DNA of 64,000 nucleotides from Crocosphaera sp. (GTDB taxonomy: Bacteria; Cyanobacteriota; Cyanobacteriia; Cyanobacteriales; Microcystaceae). This document shows positions 54,786 through 64,000 of the stretch, one piece after another. Positions within the stretch are counted from its first letter, which is position 1. The number at the start of each line of letters is the position of its first letter. A model generated the notes under the pieces. That model worked only from the letters and a program-made list of their open reading frames with translations. It did no database searches and was not told where the DNA came from. A program made the translations under genes and the position numbers. The stretch is from NCBI RefSeq assembly GCF_030064895.1, contig NZ_JASJEB010000001.1, forward strand, positions 1-64,000, written 5' to 3'.

Positions 54786-56420
54786 ATGAATAATTTGCCT
54801 CAAACCACGCTACGTCGGCTACAAAAAATCCCTCAAATTCCCAGTGTTTGGGAAGGCGATCGCCGTTGTGTCGCTGGTCTCAGAGGTAGAGTTTCTGGCA
54901 ACTATGCAGAAGAAGAATGTATTATCTGGGTTGATGGTTCTCAAGGTGTCGTTAGGGCTATGGATGTAGCAGCCCCGGAGGCAGGGCCTGAAGCGGTAGT
55001 CAGAACTCTCCTGCGAGCGATCGAGTCCCCTCATACTCCTTCCCAACCGGGCCGACCACAAAAGATTGTGGTGCGTAGCCGAGAATTACAGTTTTTCCTA
55101 CGAGGTGCTTTACAAAGTTTAGATATTGTCGTTGATTATGCCCCAGATTTACCATTAATTGACCAACTGTTCCGTAGTTTTGAAACAATTGAAGATACTC
55201 GTCCCCCGGCTTTGCCTGAAAATTACGAAGCGGAATTGTTACAAGTCGCTCATGATGTGGCTCAAGCTGCTCCTTGGGATTTCCTAGCTGATCACGATAT
55301 TATTTCCGTTGAATTGAATCGTTGGGGAGTTGAGACGATTTATTTTTGTGTGATGGGAATGGCTGGAGAAGAATATGGTCTCATTCTCTATCGCTCTTTG
55401 GAGTCTCTTAAAAAGTTTCGTCGAGCCGCTCTGGAGGAAAAGTCGACCGATCAGCTTGAACAAGCTTTTTTAGCTCAAGATTGTTGGTTTTTGAATTTTG
55501 AATTTCCTGATAATTTGGAAGAAGAATTTCCTGAATATGATTTCGATGAAGAAGACCTTGAAGGGGAGTTGAGCCTACCTAGATACGGCAGTATTCACCC
55601 CTACGAAGGTATCCGTCCTTTTCTGGATGAAGACGAAGCTAAAATTATTTCCTTTGCCATACAAGCTTTCTTAAGATTCTTTAAACGCAATCAATTGTCA
55701 TTAGGTGAAGATATTATTGATAAGATCGAAAGATATCATCGCTTCACTTATTTCTCAGAAGACAATCCCAGCAACACCATTCAATTCAAGGTTTCTACTC
55801 TCCCTGAACTGACAGCAGAATTATTAGAAGGGTTAGAAGACGATGAGGATGATGATGAAAATGACAGACTCAGATTTCCTATAGTCGATGATCTGATTCC
55901 CGACAATTCTTTCTTAAGTTTAGGGATGATTCCCTGGAGTGTTCTTGAGGAATTACAAAATAACCCGAAAACCTATTATCCCTTGCAGCAAGCAACCCCA
56001 AAAGGAGAGGGAATGCCTGTGGTTGTTGTACAAACTTCTCGCCCTAAAGCCAAACAATTGATCGAAACTCTCCAGCAAGCGGGTAATGTTCAGGGGGTTT
56101 GTTTTAACCCAGGTGAAGATCCTTGGGAAGAATTAATCTACGATTTGGGCATTTTACAAACAGGAGATAATTCTTTATTTATTTTCGGCGAATTTATGCA
56201 GGATGATCCCGAACATCAACAAGCTAGGCAAAAATGGGAACAACGTTGTCAGCAAACAGGGGGATACTGCGGTTTGGTGGTAGCGATGGGAGTGACTGGT
56301 AGTTCTCGGGGTAATCCTAATCTCAAGGATATGTTGGCTGTCTTTGAAGCTCAATATCTTGAACCAAAAGCCCTGGCTATGGGAATCTTACAACTGATGC
56401 CTGAATCTGAATTCGATTAA
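54786..56420 (+). CDS. Conserved cyanobacterial protein of unknown function (DUF6930-like)
   Basis: This 544-residue soluble acidic protein resembles proteins I recall as carrying DUF6930. Visible features are an N-terminal domain (about 1-135), a central domain with WGVETIYFCVMGMAGEEYGLILYRS, an acidic stretch (DDEDDDEND, about 355-365) and a C-terminal domain. No catalytic motif is evident. It is followed by a small coiled-coil gene on the same strand. Confidence 0.65.
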   Translation: MNNLPQTTLRRLQKIPQIPSVWEGDRRCVAGLRGRVSGNYAEEECIIWVDGSQGVVRAMDVAAPEAGPEAVVRTLLRAIESPHTPSQPGRPQKIVVRSRELQFFLRGALQSLDIVVDYAPDLPLIDQLFRSFETIEDTRPPALPENYEAELLQVAHDVAQAAPWDFLADHDIISVELNRWGVETIYFCVMGMAGEEYGLILYRSLESLKKFRRAALEEKSTDQLEQAFLAQDCWFLNFEFPDNLEEEFPEYDFDEEDLEGELSLPRYGSIHPYEGIRPFLDEDEAKIISFAIQAFLRFFKRNQLSLGEDIIDKIERYHRFTYFSEDNPSNTIQFKVSTLPELTAELLEGLEDDEDDDENDRLRFPIVDDLIPDNSFLSLGMIPWSVLEELQNNPKTYYPLQQATPKGEGMPVVVVQTSRPKAKQLIETLQQAGNVQGVCFNPGEDPWEELIYDLGILQTGDNSLFIFGEFMQDDPEHQQARQKWEQRCQQTGGYCGLVVAMGVTGSSRGNPNLKDMLAVFEAQYLEPKALAMGILQLMPESEFD

Positions 56421-56542
56421 GGTCAACTTTTTTACTAACAGCAATTCTTAAAAATATCTAAAAATACTATCTTGGATCAAAAAGCAGTGTTAGTATCGAG
56501 TCCGATTATTTTGTAGAAGTTGTCTAGTTAGGATTAAATTTC

Positions 56543-56890
56543 ATGAATAATTTATCAACTGACCACAATAAAACCATACAAGCCATTTTCAACTATTATC
56601 AAGAACAACTTTCTCTTAGTTTAAGAGAAATTAAGAAGGTGATTAACCTCTTAGATGCGCCTATTGTGATTTCTGGAAATGAAAACCAATTATCAGAAAA
56701 ATTGGCTCTAGCTAATCAAATTATTGCCCAAACGACTCAAAGACTAGAAAAACTAGAACAACGTAGTCAATTATTACAAGGACAACCCCATTTAACTGAA
56801 CTAGAAAGTTATCAAGAAATTCAAGAACTCTTAGTATATCAGTTAGAAAAAGTTAGACAAAAAACCCAAGAATGGCAATACAGTGCTTAA
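56543..56890 (+). CDS. Small coiled-coil protein of unknown function
   Basis: This 115-residue Gln/Leu/Glu-rich, almost entirely helical protein with heptad-like spacing (for example LEKLEQRSQLLQGQ) is likely a coiled coil. No family is recognised. It lies 122 bp downstream of the DUF6930-like gene, possibly with its own promoter. Confidence 0.55.
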   Translation: MNNLSTDHNKTIQAIFNYYQEQLSLSLREIKKVINLLDAPIVISGNENQLSEKLALANQIIAQTTQRLEKLEQRSQLLQGQPHLTELESYQEIQELLVYQLEKVRQKTQEWQYSA

Positions 56891-56926
56891 CCTTAATTGT
56901 AGAGGCAATGGCCTCTACAAAAAAAT

Positions 56927-58417
56927 CTAATGACTAGCTATCTCCTCCAAAGCATCGTCTTGATCGTGAGTCGCTAGTCTTTCTAAAAGGGTGGCACTGG
57001 CTTCATTTAAACCAATTATTTGCACTTCTACCCCTCGTTTACGATAACGTAAGACGACTTTATCTACGGCATCTACTGCTGAATGATCCCATAAATGGGC
57101 ATAGCTTAGGTCTACAGTAACTTTATCTAATTTTTCACGGAAATCAAAGGCACTTAAAAAGCTATCCACAGACACAAAAAACACTTGGCCATTGACACTA
57201 TAAATACGCTCATTATTTTCTTCTTTTAAGTAAGAATCAACATGAATAAGATTGGCAATTTTCCGACTAAAGAAAATAGCACTCATTGCTACCCCAATCA
57301 ACACCCCAATAGCTAAATTACGGGTTAAAACTGTGATGAATACAGTGGTTATCATCACGGCGGTTTCATTCTTAGGGAACTTGCCAATATTCATAATAGA
57401 ACCCCAGTTAAAGGTACTAATAGAAACCATAATCATCACTGCCACTAAAGCCGCCATAGGAATTTGTGCAACCCATTTTCCAAAGACAATAATAAAAATA
57501 AGTAGAAAAATACCGGCACTGAGGGTAGAAAGGCGAGCGCGCCCCCCAGACCTAATATTAATAACCGATTGACCAATCATGGCAGATCCAGCCATACCGC
57601 CTAAAAATCCAGTGATAATATTGGCCGTCCCGTGGGCTAAGGCTTCTTGGTTTTTATTGCTAGAGGTATCAGTTAAATCATCAACAACATTAGCGGTTAA
57701 ACAGGATTGAAGTACCCCTACTAAAGAGAGGGCTAAGGCATAAGGGAGGATGATTTGTAAGGTTTCAAAATTAAAAGGAACTTGGGGAAGAGCAAAAATG
57801 GGTAAACTGGTGGGTAACGCCCCTTGATCTCCTACAGTTGGGATATCCCATTTCCCTATCCAAGAGACGGCAGTAATGATGATAATAGCTACTAAAGGGG
57901 AGGGAATGATGGTAGTTAGTCGTGGTAGGCCATAAATAATGGCTAAGCCGGCAGCAACCGTAGCATAAACTAGGAAAGAAGCCCCTTGAAACTGAGGGAG
58001 TTGTGCCTGGAAAATCAGGATAGCCAAAGCATTGACAAATCCGATCATTACGGAACGAGGCACAAAGCGCATCTGGTTTGGGAGTTTGATCCAACCCCAG
58101 AGAAGTTGTAGAATACCTGTAAGAATAGTTGTGGCCAAAAGATACTGTAAACCGTTGGCAGGGTGATCTTTGACTAAACTGGTCATTACTAAGGCCATCC
58201 CTCCTGTAGCCGCTGAAATCATACCAGGGCGGCCTCCCATAAAGGCGGTGATGACTGCAATGGAAAAGGAGGCATATAAGCCCACTTTCGGGTCAACTCC
58301 AGCAATAATGGAGAAGGAGATCGCTTCAGGAATGAGGGCTAAGGCAACAAGTGTCCCTGATAATAAATCGTTTTTGACGTTAGAAAACCAAACCTTTTTG
58401 GTAAAAATTTCGCTCAT
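56927..58417 (-). CDS. SulP family anion transporter with STAS domain
   Basis: This 496-residue protein has 10-12 hydrophobic helices ([20 protein letters not shown] at the start, [18 protein letters not shown]) and a C-terminal STAS domain (about 400-490, [20 protein letters not shown]). SulP members move sulfate, bicarbonate or other anions. The N-terminal motifs differ from those of the bicarbonate transporter BicA, so I would not assign it to carbon uptake. Nearby sat is 5 kb away. The substrate is unknown. Confidence 0.85.
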   Translation of the reverse strand: MSEIFTKKVWFSNVKNDLLSGTLVALALIPEAISFSIIAGVDPKVGLYASFSIAVITAFMGGRPGMISAATGGMALVMTSLVKDHPANGLQYLLATTILTGILQLLWGWIKLPNQMRFVPRSVMIGFVNALAILIFQAQLPQFQGASFLVYATVAAGLAIIYGLPRLTTIIPSPLVAIIIITAVSWIGKWDIPTVGDQGALPTSLPIFALPQVPFNFETLQIILPYALALSLVGVLQSCLTANVVDDLTDTSSNKNQEALAHGTANIITGFLGGMAGSAMIGQSVINIRSGGRARLSTLSAGIFLLIFIIVFGKWVAQIPMAALVAVMIMVSISTFNWGSIMNIGKFPKNETAVMITTVFITVLTRNLAIGVLIGVAMSAIFFSRKIANLIHVDSYLKEENNERIYSVNGQVFFVSVDSFLSAFDFREKLDKVTVDLSYAHLWDHSAVDAVDKVVLRYRKRGVEVQIIGLNEASATLLERLATHDQDDALEEIASH

Positions 58418-58521
58418 ACTTGGGGAAGATTGGGGGAAAAAACAAGGCCATATTACTCATCTTTGGGGGAAATAACAAAAATTGCCGTGATCGATGTTAC
58501 TTTTTCCTATTTTTCTTGCTC

Positions 58522-58740
58522 TGTGGAAAAAGTTAAAATTACCTAAAATTACAAAATTTTCTAATATTCTGAATAAATTAATATTTTTGGTGATTTTTAG
58601 GCTTTTTATGGGGATTATATTCTATCTAAGCTCAAGGAAATTAGGTTATGTTAGAATTGAGGCGGCGCAGTTGAGAATTTTTGAAATTAATCTGAGAAAC
58701 CTGTGGAAAACTGTCTCATTTTTTCCACAAATTTTCCACA
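58522..58740. other. Candidate replication origin region upstream of dnaN (four DnaA boxes)
   Basis: Four exact TTTTCCACA boxes lie upstream of dnaN: 58522-58530 and 58702-58710 in reverse orientation, 58721-58729 and 58732-58740 forward. Between the first and second is an AT-rich stretch of about 170 bp. In several cyanobacteria oriC lies next to dnaN and uses this box. The gap 58418-58829 has no supported gene; the frame at 58494-58769 crosses the boxes and has no recognisable family. Confidence 0.7.
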
Positions 58741-58829
58741 AGTTTCTAGGAAACAAAAGATTTTTTTAAGTAAGGGAGAAGCTGTTTTAAAATACAATTG
58801 ATCTACGTTTATCACCTTTTCAAGTCCCT

Positions 58830-60014
58830 ATGAAATTCCTTTGCAGTCAAAGTGATCTTAATAGCAATTTATCTTTAGTCAGTCGCGCTGTTCCTTCTCG
58901 TCCCACTCATCCTATCTTAGCTAATGTTTTGGTAGTGGCTGATAGTCAAAAAAATCGAGTTAGCTTAACGGCATTTGACCTCAGTTTAGGTATAGAAACC
59001 AGTTTTAGTGCTGATGTTAGCGAAGATGGAAAAATTACCCTACCAGCTAAACTTCTTAATGATATTGTATCACGACTTCCAGAAGGAGAAATCACTCTCA
59101 TGGTTGAAGAAGACGAAGATAGTGAGAGTCAAATTGTGGCTTTAAAATCAGCGTCGGGACAGTTTCAAGTCAGGGCCATGGATGCGGAGGAATTTCCTCC
59201 ACTACCAACAGTGGAAGAAGGGGAATCCCTTCAATTACCTATTGTTATGTTAACGGAGGGTTTAAAAGGGGCGTTATTTGCTGCCAGTAGCGACGAAACC
59301 AAACAAATTTTAACTGGGGTTCATTTAACTGGGACTCCTGATAGTTTAGAGTTTGCGGCCACCGATGGCCACCGTTTATCTGTGGTAGAAACCTCTTTAT
59401 CTCCAGAAACGGATGAGGAGGCGGATGAGAAGGAAAAAATCCCTGAAATGCCTAATTTAGAGGGGTTTGCGGTAACGATTCCAGCGCGTGCTTTACGGGA
59501 GTTAGAACGAATAATTGGTAATCGCAGTGAATCTGATACCATTGCGTTACAGGTGGATGAGGCTCAAGTGGTGTTTCAATTGGGTTATCAACGTTTAACG
59601 GTTCGTAAGTTGGATGGTGCTTATCCTAATTATGAAATGCTCATCCCTCAGCAGTTTACTCGCAGCGTTTGTTTAGAAAGAAAAAGGTTATTGAGTAGTT
59701 TGGAAAGGGTAGCGGTTTTAGCTGATCAAAAAAACAATTTAGTCAAGTGTACGTTTAGTCATGAAGAAGGACAAGTTTCTTTATCAGTGGAAACTCAAGA
59801 TTTAGGTAGTGCTAAAGAATCGATGCCGGCAGAAGTAACGGGGGAAAGCGGAGAAATTGCTTTTAATGTTAAATATTTAATGGATGGTTTGAAAGCATTA
59901 CCCACCAAAGATATTAAAATGCAGCTAAACGAAGGCAATCAGCCGGTTATTTTTAATCCTTTGGGAGGGTTACAAATGACTTATTTAGTTATGCCGGTTC
60001 AGATTGTTAAATAG
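58830..60014 (+). CDS. dnaN: DNA polymerase III beta subunit (sliding clamp)
   Basis: DnaN forms the ring that holds the replicative polymerase on DNA. This 394-residue protein has the three-domain clamp pattern: MKFLCSQSDLNSNLSLVSRA, THPILANVLV, TDGHRLS, YPNYEMLIPQ and the C-terminal YLVMPVQIVK with the Met-Pro of the peptide-binding pocket. An acidic insert (about 190-205) is slightly longer than in E. coli. It lies directly after the candidate origin. Confidence 0.97.
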   Translation: MKFLCSQSDLNSNLSLVSRAVPSRPTHPILANVLVVADSQKNRVSLTAFDLSLGIETSFSADVSEDGKITLPAKLLNDIVSRLPEGEITLMVEEDEDSESQIVALKSASGQFQVRAMDAEEFPPLPTVEEGESLQLPIVMLTEGLKGALFAASSDETKQILTGVHLTGTPDSLEFAATDGHRLSVVETSLSPETDEEADEKEKIPEMPNLEGFAVTIPARALRELERIIGNRSESDTIALQVDEAQVVFQLGYQRLTVRKLDGAYPNYEMLIPQQFTRSVCLERKRLLSSLERVAVLADQKNNLVKCTFSHEEGQVSLSVETQDLGSAKESMPAEVTGESGEIAFNVKYLMDGLKALPTKDIKMQLNEGNQPVIFNPLGGLQMTYLVMPVQIVK

Positions 60015-60072
60015 TTCGGAGTTCGGAGTTGATATCTCTCTCCCACACTCCCCACACTCCCCACACTTCCTA
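60014..60072. repeat. Heptamer and C-rich repeats between dnaN and the amidohydrolase gene
   Basis: (GGAGTTC)n heptamers are followed by CACACTCCC units. The same two repeat types occur elsewhere in the window (44495-44528 and 10150-10190). Confidence 0.7.
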
Positions 60073-61245
60073 AACTCCCCAATATTTACAAGCAGCATAA
60101 GCTAAGGTAACAACCCCGGTAACAATGGCTGACTCATCTACTTCAAAGAGGGGATGATGCAAGGGATAGTTGTCTTTATTGTCATGGCCTACTCCTAAGC
60201 GAAACATGGTGCCGGGGGCGTGTTCTAGGTATAAGGAAAAATCTTCGGAACCTAAGGAGGGTTCGGGTAATATTTCGACAAGATCGTTGCCCCATGCTTC
60301 TCGACAGGCACTTTCTATGATTTGCGTTAAGTTCAGATCGTTTTGAACCGAAGGCACTCCCCGACGATAGTTCATTTCATATTTCGCGTTGTAAGCATTG
60401 CAGACATTGCCAACAATACTTTCTATCCATTCGGGTATGTTGGCGTGGGTTTCTGGATGTAGCGATCGCACTGTTCCGGCCATTCTCACTTGATCGGCGA
60501 TAACATTGGGTGCGCGGCCTCCTGTTATTTGACCAATGGTCAAAACCAAGGGACGGAGAGGGTTCTGGGTGCGACTGATTGCTTGTTGTAGGGTGGTGAT
60601 AACCTGAGATGCGATCCAGATAGCATCTGTTGCCTCGTGGGGACGGGCCCCGTGACCGGACTCTCCTTGGATAAAGATTTCAATATCGTCTGCTGCTGCG
60701 GTTAAGGCACCGTACCTAATGCCTACAGAACGTGCTGTAAGGGACGGAAATACATGAACTCCAAAAATGCCATCTACATCTCGCATCGCCCCGTCTTGCA
60801 CCATCCAACTTGCTCCTTGGGCGATTTCTTCGGCGGGTTGGAATAGGAAACGGATGTTACCGGGTAATTGGTCTCGTAACTGGGCTAAAATCATGGCGGT
60901 TCCTAGGCCAAGGGTGGTGTGGACATCGTGGCCACAGGCGTGCATTACCCCGGACTTACAGGAGGCAAACTCTAGTTTTGTCCTTTCTTCTATGGGTAAA
61001 GCGTCCATATCGGTGCGGATGGCTAAAATTCCTTTTTTTGTGCCATTTCCTTCTAAGTTGCCTACAACCCCTGTTTTTCCTACTGCTTCTTGTACGTGAA
61101 TACCATAAGATGAGAGAACCCCTGAAACGTAGGCTGCGGTTTGGTATTCTTGTCCACTTAGTTCTGGATGTGCGTGGAAATGACGACGTATTTCGATTAA
61201 TCTTGGTGCAAGGTCTTCAGCAAGGGTTTTTATTTGGGACAGCAT
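60070..61245 (-). CDS. M20 family metallopeptidase (amidohydrolase)
   Basis: This 391-residue M20D-type amidohydrolase hydrolyses N-acyl amino acids or indole-type conjugates. Metal ligands are visible in HACGHDVHTTLGLG, PAEEIAQGA, GVHVFPSL and the C-terminal HHPLFEVDE. The dimerisation domain (about 180-290, GESGHGARPHEATDAI) is present. It is a single cytoplasmic enzyme without a signal peptide. It is convergent with dnaN. Confidence 0.9.
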   Translation of the reverse strand: MLSQIKTLAEDLAPRLIEIRRHFHAHPELSGQEYQTAAYVSGVLSSYGIHVQEAVGKTGVVGNLEGNGTKKGILAIRTDMDALPIEERTKLEFASCKSGVMHACGHDVHTTLGLGTAMILAQLRDQLPGNIRFLFQPAEEIAQGASWMVQDGAMRDVDGIFGVHVFPSLTARSVGIRYGALTAAADDIEIFIQGESGHGARPHEATDAIWIASQVITTLQQAISRTQNPLRPLVLTIGQITGGRAPNVIADQVRMAGTVRSLHPETHANIPEWIESIVGNVCNAYNAKYEMNYRRGVPSVQNDLNLTQIIESACREAWGNDLVEILPEPSLGSEDFSLYLEHAPGTMFRLGVGHDNKDNYPLHHPLFEVDESAIVTGVVTLAYAACKYWGV

Positions 61246-61360
61246 AGGAAATGGCGAGGATTTGGCATTTTTTTAATGTTAATAGTTATTATAAGGGATG
61301 CTCAAATTATGGACAGGCTACAAAAGTGTTTGGTTTCTTAAACTATTTTTTTCATCGGTT

Positions 61361-61774
61361 TTATGTCCTAAGTAAAGCAATAAATCCTGCTTGCTCAAAA
61401 TGTTTGTCATAAGCTAAAGCTTCTCTTATTTGATAGTTTTGCATGATAATGAATGAAGAACAATCTGTATGGCTCCATTGTTGATCAAGTCGTTGATTGT
61501 ATAGATTCAATGCTTGTTTAAAAAGTTGAGGGTTTTGTTGAATAATGTCAATATTTGGATTATCGTAGGAACGATTAATTAGGTTCACTGTTGCTTGTTT
61601 TAGAAATAAACCTTGTTTGGAAAAACTATCAAGTAATTCTGACAAAATCATTTCACTTGTAATTATTTTTATGGGATTCATTTCTAAGGTTACTTGTCTT
61701 GCTTTTTGATGTAAACTATCCTTTTTATTAATCATCGCAATCCAATAACCGGTATCTGCAAATACTATCTTCAT
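61361..61774 (-). CDS. PIN domain (VapC-like) toxin
   Basis: This 137-residue PIN-fold RNase has the acidic residues of the active site: Asp7 (FADTGYW), Glu in ILSELLDSF, Asp in HTDCSSFIIM and the C-terminal ALAYDKHFEQAGF. It overlaps the upstream gene by 4 bp (ATGA), the usual antitoxin-toxin coupling. Confidence 0.85.
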   Translation of the reverse strand: MKIVFADTGYWIAMINKKDSLHQKARQVTLEMNPIKIITSEMILSELLDSFSKQGLFLKQATVNLINRSYDNPNIDIIQQNPQLFKQALNLYNQRLDQQWSHTDCSSFIIMQNYQIREALAYDKHFEQAGFIALLRT

Positions 61775-62049
61775 TCTTCAATTTGTGGTAAACCGTATAA
61801 GTAATGATCTAAATTTTTAGAAAAATCAGTTGGTAGTTGTTCGAGTTCACTTTGGGGAATATCTTGGGTGATTTCATCTATCATATCTAAGATATAATTT
61901 TCCTGACTAGAAGGGGTTTGTCTATTCGTATTGGGGGTTATTTTTTGTTTTAAACGAAGTTTAATAAAGAGTAGGAAGTTTAATACTTCTTCGATGAGAT
62001 AGTCAGGAGATTGTTCAATTTCTTTTAGTAGCTGTTCTTTGGTTGACAT
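61771..62049 (-). CDS. DUF2281-type antitoxin partner
   Basis: This 92-residue protein starts with a helical segment (TKEQLLKEIEQSPDYLIEEVLNFLLFIK) typical of DUF2281-like proteins that pair with PIN toxins in cyanobacteria. The C-terminal part is disordered and acidic and may wrap the toxin. It is the first gene of the pair and probably regulates the operon together with the PIN protein. Confidence 0.75.
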   Translation of the reverse strand: MSTKEQLLKEIEQSPDYLIEEVLNFLLFIKLRLKQKITPNTNRQTPSSQENYILDMIDEITQDIPQSELEQLPTDFSKNLDHYLYGLPQIEE

Positions 62050-62197
62050 GGTTTAAGTATTCTTGTTGATAGGAGTATATTATATTAATCTTAACACCTT
62101 TTTCTCAGGTTTTATTAAATCTGATCATCATAAGGGATTCTTTGTTTCAATATTATAGCAGTATTTAGGGACATAATAAATCATGTCCCTATTGTTG

Positions 62198-62908
62198 TTA
62201 ATCAGAAAATTGATCAATGATTTTAATCATTGTTTTATCTCCTAATCCTTTAACTCTACTCACCACATCACTACAAGACGTAAAATCTCCATTTTTTTCT
62301 CGTTCACTAATAAGCTTTTCAAGAATAGATTTGTTAATACCACCGCGACTTAAATGAGAAACCAGCATCGGTAAACTCAGTGTATTTAAGGCTTTTAAAC
62401 AATCAATAGGTTCAGGAAGACGTTGTTTAATTTCTGTTAGTTCTTTGTTCAATGTTTCTATTTCGTTCTTATATTTATTTTGCACCTCTGTTAGTTGTCT
62501 TTCAAACCTCGCTTCAATATTAGTTAAACGAGATTCCATATTTGATAATTTTTGTTCTGAACCACCTGTTACTATTGTTTTATTTGATGAATTTTGATTA
62601 GATTCTCGAAATATTTTTATCTGTGTTTTGATAGCTTCCTCTTTTTTCTCTTCAATGATAAATGCACTAATCATTTCTCCTTTTCTGGGATCAATTTCTC
62701 TTGCTCTTACAGCAGCATAATATTCAAAATATCCACAGACAACTTCATAAGATTCTAAGCTTATTTTCTCTAAAATTATTGGGTTAATAATCCCTTCTGC
62801 ATCTAAAATTGCTTGGGCAGATTTTTCAATTTCTTTTTCATTAAATTGAGAACGTTCTACAGATGAATTGATTCTCTTTACAGATACTAATGATGTTGAT
62901 AATTTCAT
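62198..62908 (-). CDS. ParB-like protein with coiled coil and helix-hairpin-helix
   Basis: The N-terminal half of this 236-residue protein resembles a ParB/Srx domain (NEKEIEKSAQAILDAEGIINP and YEVVCGYFEYYAAVRAREI, in place of the usual GERRxxA). A coiled coil follows (about 118-165), then a C-terminal HhH-like DNA-binding segment (SCSDVVSRVKGLGDKTMIKI). A canonical ParB HTH is missing. Its ribosome binding site (GGAGGA) lies inside the end of the parA-like gene, 2 bp from the stop codon, so the two are translated together. Confidence 0.75.
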   Translation of the reverse strand: MKLSTSLVSVKRINSSVERSQFNEKEIEKSAQAILDAEGIINPIILEKISLESYEVVCGYFEYYAAVRAREIDPRKGEMISAFIIEEKKEEAIKTQIKIFRESNQNSSNKTIVTGGSEQKLSNMESRLTNIEARFERQLTEVQNKYKNEIETLNKELTEIKQRLPEPIDCLKALNTLSLPMLVSHLSRGGINKSILEKLISEREKNGDFTSCSDVVSRVKGLGDKTMIKIIDQFSD

Positions 62909-62910
62909 GA

Positions 62911-64000
62911 TTATCCTCCTATTTTTTCTAATACTTCATCGGCTAAAATTTCAAATTCTTGTGCTGATTTAGAAGCAGGTTTAAAGTCTAGAATTGACAC
63001 AGGATTAGGAATTTCTAGATCACCTACAATTTGCATTTTTTCGGCACATTTAGCTAAGTCATCCCTATCATAGATAACTGTTTCCATCATCGGAAGTTCA
63101 TAACGCTTAGGAATAACATCTAAACGTTTTCTGAGGGTAGCTTTTACAAATCTTGCATTGGTGGAAATTTTACAAGCAAGAATACCTAAAATATCAATAG
63201 ATTCTCTTCTTATTTGTCGTCTAAAACCATCTACTTTCTTGATAAACTCTTTAACGTTAATTAATCCTTGATTGGCAAAAGGTTTTAGATCAGAAGGAAT
63301 AATTAAATAATCAGCAGCAATTAGAGCAATTCTAGCATACAAGTTTAATGATGGAGGTGTATCTATGAGAACAATATCATATTTATTTTTTGCTTTTTCT
63401 AACTTATCTATCAAAATTAAGCGACTATAATCAACTTGATTTAGTTCATTTTCATACTGCATTAATTCAATATGAGAGGGAATAACATGAATTTCAGGAT
63501 TAGAAAATTGAGATTTTATAGCTACTTCTTCAATACTATAAAAATCTTCTGATTGTAAGACATGAAGAACATTACAGTCTTTAATATTGTCAAATTCTTC
63601 ATCTTCAAATTTAACTAAACCAGTGGCAAAAGTTGTGTTAGCTTGACTATCTAAATCAATGACTAAAATTCGTTTTCCTTTCTTACTTAAAGCAGCAGCT
63701 AAATTAACAACTGTGGTAGTTTTTCCAACACCACCTTTATTATGATAAACAGCGATAACTTTCATGGATTTCTTGGTTGACTCCTTAATAGATGTTTGAG
63801 AAACTTTTGGGACAGAAACAGGTTGAGAAGTAGCTAATCTTTGGGTTAAACTCTCTTTACCAATTAAAGCATTGATTTTGTTGATATTGTTAGCAATATT
63901 TTCTCCTTGACAACAAAAGATAAACTTTAATTTATCCTGCGATCGCTGATAAATACGGAATTCTTTCCCATTGGTTAACACCCCATAAAAACTTTTAGTT
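62911..64000 (-). CDS. HSDR_N-ParA fusion protein (5' end beyond the window)
   Basis: The C-terminal about 285 residues are a ParA/Soj ATPase: deviant Walker A KGGVGKTTTVVNLA, Walker A' DLDSQANTTFATG, DTPPSL and PSDLKPFA. Before it, in the same frame, is SFYGVLTNGKEFRIYQRSQD and CCQGENIANNINKINALIG, which resembles the end of the HSDR_N nuclease-like domain of type I restriction enzymes. The frame is open to the window edge, so the N-terminus is not seen. The fusion, and coupling to a ParB-like HhH protein, is unusual for a chromosomal partition gene. It may belong to an accessory element. Confidence 0.75.
   Translation of the reverse strand, partial: TKSFYGVLTNGKEFRIYQRSQDKLKFIFCCQGENIANNINKINALIGKESLTQRLATSQPVSVPKVSQTSIKESTKKSMKVIAVYHNKGGVGKTTTVVNLAAALSKKGKRILVIDLDSQANTTFATGLVKFEDEEFDNIKDCNVLHVLQSEDFYSIEEVAIKSQFSNPEIHVIPSHIELMQYENELNQVDYSRLILIDKLEKAKNKYDIVLIDTPPSLNLYARIALIAADYLIIPSDLKPFANQGLINVKEFIKKVDGFRRQIRRESIDILGILACKISTNARFVKATLRKRLDVIPKRYELPMMETVIYDRDDLAKCAEKMQIVGDLEIPNPVSILDFKPASKSAQEFEILADEVLEKIGG

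Noticed and set aside
56927-58417. BicA bicarbonate transporter
   Set aside because: The first membrane segments differ clearly from BicA; only the general SulP/STAS layout is shared.
58494-58769. 91-codon plus-strand frame upstream of dnaN
   Set aside because: It crosses four DnaA boxes and AT-rich DNA, has no recognisable family and looks like chance in an origin-like region.

Overview
The window comes from a low-GC, probably unicellular, nitrogen-fixing cyanobacterium of the Crocosphaera/Cyanothece kind. The evidence is the frequent HIP1 octamer GCGATCGC, cyanobacterial genes (NdhM of the photosynthetic NDH-1 complex, LL-diaminopimelate aminotransferase, a group 2 sigma factor), a CnfR/PatB-type regulator of nif genes, and many heptameric short tandem repeats. 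The genus is inferred from gene content, not measured. No tRNA, rRNA or CRISPR array was recognised.

Layout. 0-6 kb: small membrane and hypothetical proteins, a Uma2 nuclease-fold protein, a YkgJ-hflX operon whose hflX seems to start at an ATC codon, a frameshifted YefM antitoxin and an intact HicBA pair. 6-15 kb: an envelope sugar cluster (two paralogous GT4-like glycosyltransferases, a GT2 enzyme, a GDP-mannose dehydratase-like enzyme) around an RNA-binding RRM gene, then an exported metallophosphoesterase and a matrixin-like zinc protease. 15-19.7 kb: ndhM and ppa, flanked by two repeat-rich gaps. The gap at 16.6-17.6 kb holds six tandem units, each with a promoter-like -35/-10 pair and a Rho-independent terminator hairpin. 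I read it as a tandem small-RNA array. 20-27 kb: SnoaL-like protein, citrate synthase paralog, lexA with a LexA box, cnfR, nadC-tilS. 27-34 kb: a 5-oxoprolinase/hydantoinase A and B pair plus a DUF1445 protein, split by a decaying island (xisH remnant-xisI, Mrr nuclease, MNT antitoxin with a truncated HEPN toxin). 34-45.6 kb: a cytoplasmic periplasmic-binding-protein fusion, dapL, a truncated TnpB, a desaturase, a sigma factor, a CNNM-like protein, a TAXI binding protein, and a MITE joined to an intact IS630 element. 45.6-47.3 kb: a two-gene nucleotidyltransferase/DUF262 operon. 47.5-58.4 kb: clpP, two response regulators (one fused to PAS and AAA), sat, a caspase homologue lacking catalytic residues, conserved proteins and a SulP transporter. 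58.5-60 kb: dnaN with four DnaA boxes upstream, a candidate replication origin. 60-64 kb: an M20 amidohydrolase, a VapBC-like pair, and a ParB-like/ParA operon whose ParA carries an N-terminal region resembling the type I restriction HSDR_N domain and runs off the window.

The strongest candidates for undescribed biology are the six-copy sRNA array, the HSDR_N-ParA/ParB-HhH operon, and the nucleotidyltransferase-DUF262 operon. All family assignments are from motif recognition by eye; no database search was run.
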